Of a DNA stretch of 5,763 bases, positions 5,453-5,763 are shown piece by piece. Origin of the DNA: an uncultured Collinsella sp. (GTDB taxonomy: Bacteria; Actinomycetota; Coriobacteriia; Coriobacteriales; Coriobacteriaceae); contig CABUUD010000112.1 in NCBI GenBank assembly GCA_902494585.1, forward strand, positions 1 through 5,763. Reading direction: 5' to 3'. The first letter of the stretch is position 1, and the number at the start of each line of letters is the position of its first letter. The notes under the pieces are model-generated. The model saw only the letters and a program-made list of their open reading frames with translations. It was not told where the DNA came from and searched no databases. A program made the translations under genes and the position numbers.

Positions 5453-5554
5453 CGGCTTTCCTAAGCACCGCACCTTGCCGTTCAAACCGTCGCTCGCGTA
5501 CCAAAGTACGCGTCGCTCCTCTTTCACGTCAATCTGCGGCACTTAGAAAACCCG
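5453..5554. repeat. ~102-bp imperfect palindrome immediately downstream of guaB
   Basis: The two halves pair around a single centre (5503.5) with no net insertion or deletion. Pairs are CGG/CCG (5453-5455 with 5552-5554), TTT/AAA, CTAAG/CTTAG (5461-5465 with 5542-5546), CCGCA/TGCGG (5468-5472 with 5535-5539), TTG/CAA and CGT/ACG. The inner 7-bp stem is CGCGTAC/GTACGCG (5495-5501 with 5506-5512) around CAAA. About 31 of 49 possible pairs match. No T-run follows. It begins one base after the guaB stop and resembles a REP/MITE-like dispersed palindrome or an mRNA 3'-end structure. Confidence 0.7.
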
Positions 5555-5570
5555 ACCATGCTTGGGCGGG
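5551..5570 (-). terminator. Weak hairpin, possible - strand terminator
   Basis: CCCGACC (5551-5557) and GGGCGGG (5564-5570) pair with one A-G mismatch around ATGCTT. On the - strand the hairpin is followed by TTTTCTAAG, so it could end a transcript entering from the right edge. On the + strand it is followed by TAACAATT, which is poor. Its left arm overlaps the outer edge of the large palindrome. Confidence 0.3.
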
Positions 5571-5610
5571 TAACAATTAGCGGTTGATTCACAACCACGT
5601 TATTTAGATA

Positions 5611-5656
5611 AAGCGAGATGCCTGCAAGTCGCAGGCATCTCGCTTGTTGTATTTGC
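5611..5656 (+). terminator. 15-bp perfect hairpin, probable guaB terminator
   Basis: AAGCGAGATGCCTGC (5611-5625) and GCAGGCATCTCGCTT (5631-5645) form a perfect 15-bp stem with the loop AAGTC, followed by the T-rich but interrupted GTTGTATTTGC. It is the best candidate to end guaB mRNA, 160 nt after the stop codon. On the - strand it is followed by TATCTAAATAAC, so a bidirectional role is possible. Confidence 0.6.
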
Positions 5657-5718
5657 TATCATCAGTCAAGTTAACCTTAGGGTCGGTCGGCTTGGCTTTG
5701 TTCGCTACAAGTTCCGCA

Positions 5719-5755
5719 CGCAAAGAAGAGCACTTAATGTGCTCTTCGTCTTGCG
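5719..5755. other. Two-part hairpin near the right edge
   Basis: GAAGAGCAC (5725-5733) pairs perfectly with GTGCTCTTC (5739-5747) around TTAAT. After a small internal bulge, CGCAA (5719-5723) pairs with TTGCG (5751-5755). There is no good T-run on the + strand. On the - strand the 9-bp stem continues into TTTGCG. It may be a terminator of a - strand gene beyond the edge, or a structured leader. Confidence 0.45.
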
Positions 5756-5763
5756 CAGGACTG

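Overview
The window looks like high-G+C gut actinobacterial chromosome. A Coriobacteriia member such as Collinsella is my best guess, from the codon style, the sucrose PTS/GH32 pair and the type of IMP dehydrogenase; this is inferred from memory and no search was run. It carries five protein genes, four on the + strand and one on the - strand, separated by short intergenic regions unusually rich in inverted repeats. I see no tRNA, rRNA, CRISPR array, insertion sequence or transposase gene.

Positions 1-2254 form a sucrose-use unit. The 3' end of a PTS EIIC permease (ScrA type) is followed, after a 107-nt gap with a plausible promoter, by a complete GH32 sucrose-6-phosphate hydrolase (ScrB). 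The permease would import sucrose as sucrose 6-phosphate, and the hydrolase would split it into glucose 6-phosphate and fructose. A very strong intrinsic terminator closes the unit at 2218-2254.

Positions 2255-3401 hold a 330-residue protein with the fold of the Cys/Met-metabolism PLP enzymes (cystathionine gamma-synthase group). The position of the catalytic lysine reads as arginine and several cofactor-binding residues are missing, so it is a candidate pseudoenzyme. Its start codon lies only 21 nt past the terminator, so its mRNA must begin upstream of or inside that hairpin. Downstream of it is a 75-bp near-perfect palindrome.

Positions 3402-3939 hold a small ModE-N-like winged-helix regulator on the - strand, divergent from guaB. 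The two predicted promoters overlap around 3831-3839, and the shared region is dense in small palindromes.

Positions 3940-5451 encode a complete IMP dehydrogenase (guaB), the first committed step of GMP synthesis, of a divergent subfamily that resembles trypanosomatid enzymes. The last 312 nt (5452-5763) show no convincing gene but contain four inverted repeats: a ~102-bp imperfect palindrome directly after guaB, a weak hairpin, a 15-bp perfect terminator-like hairpin and a final hairpin. A 52-codon open frame on the - strand also runs in from the right edge.
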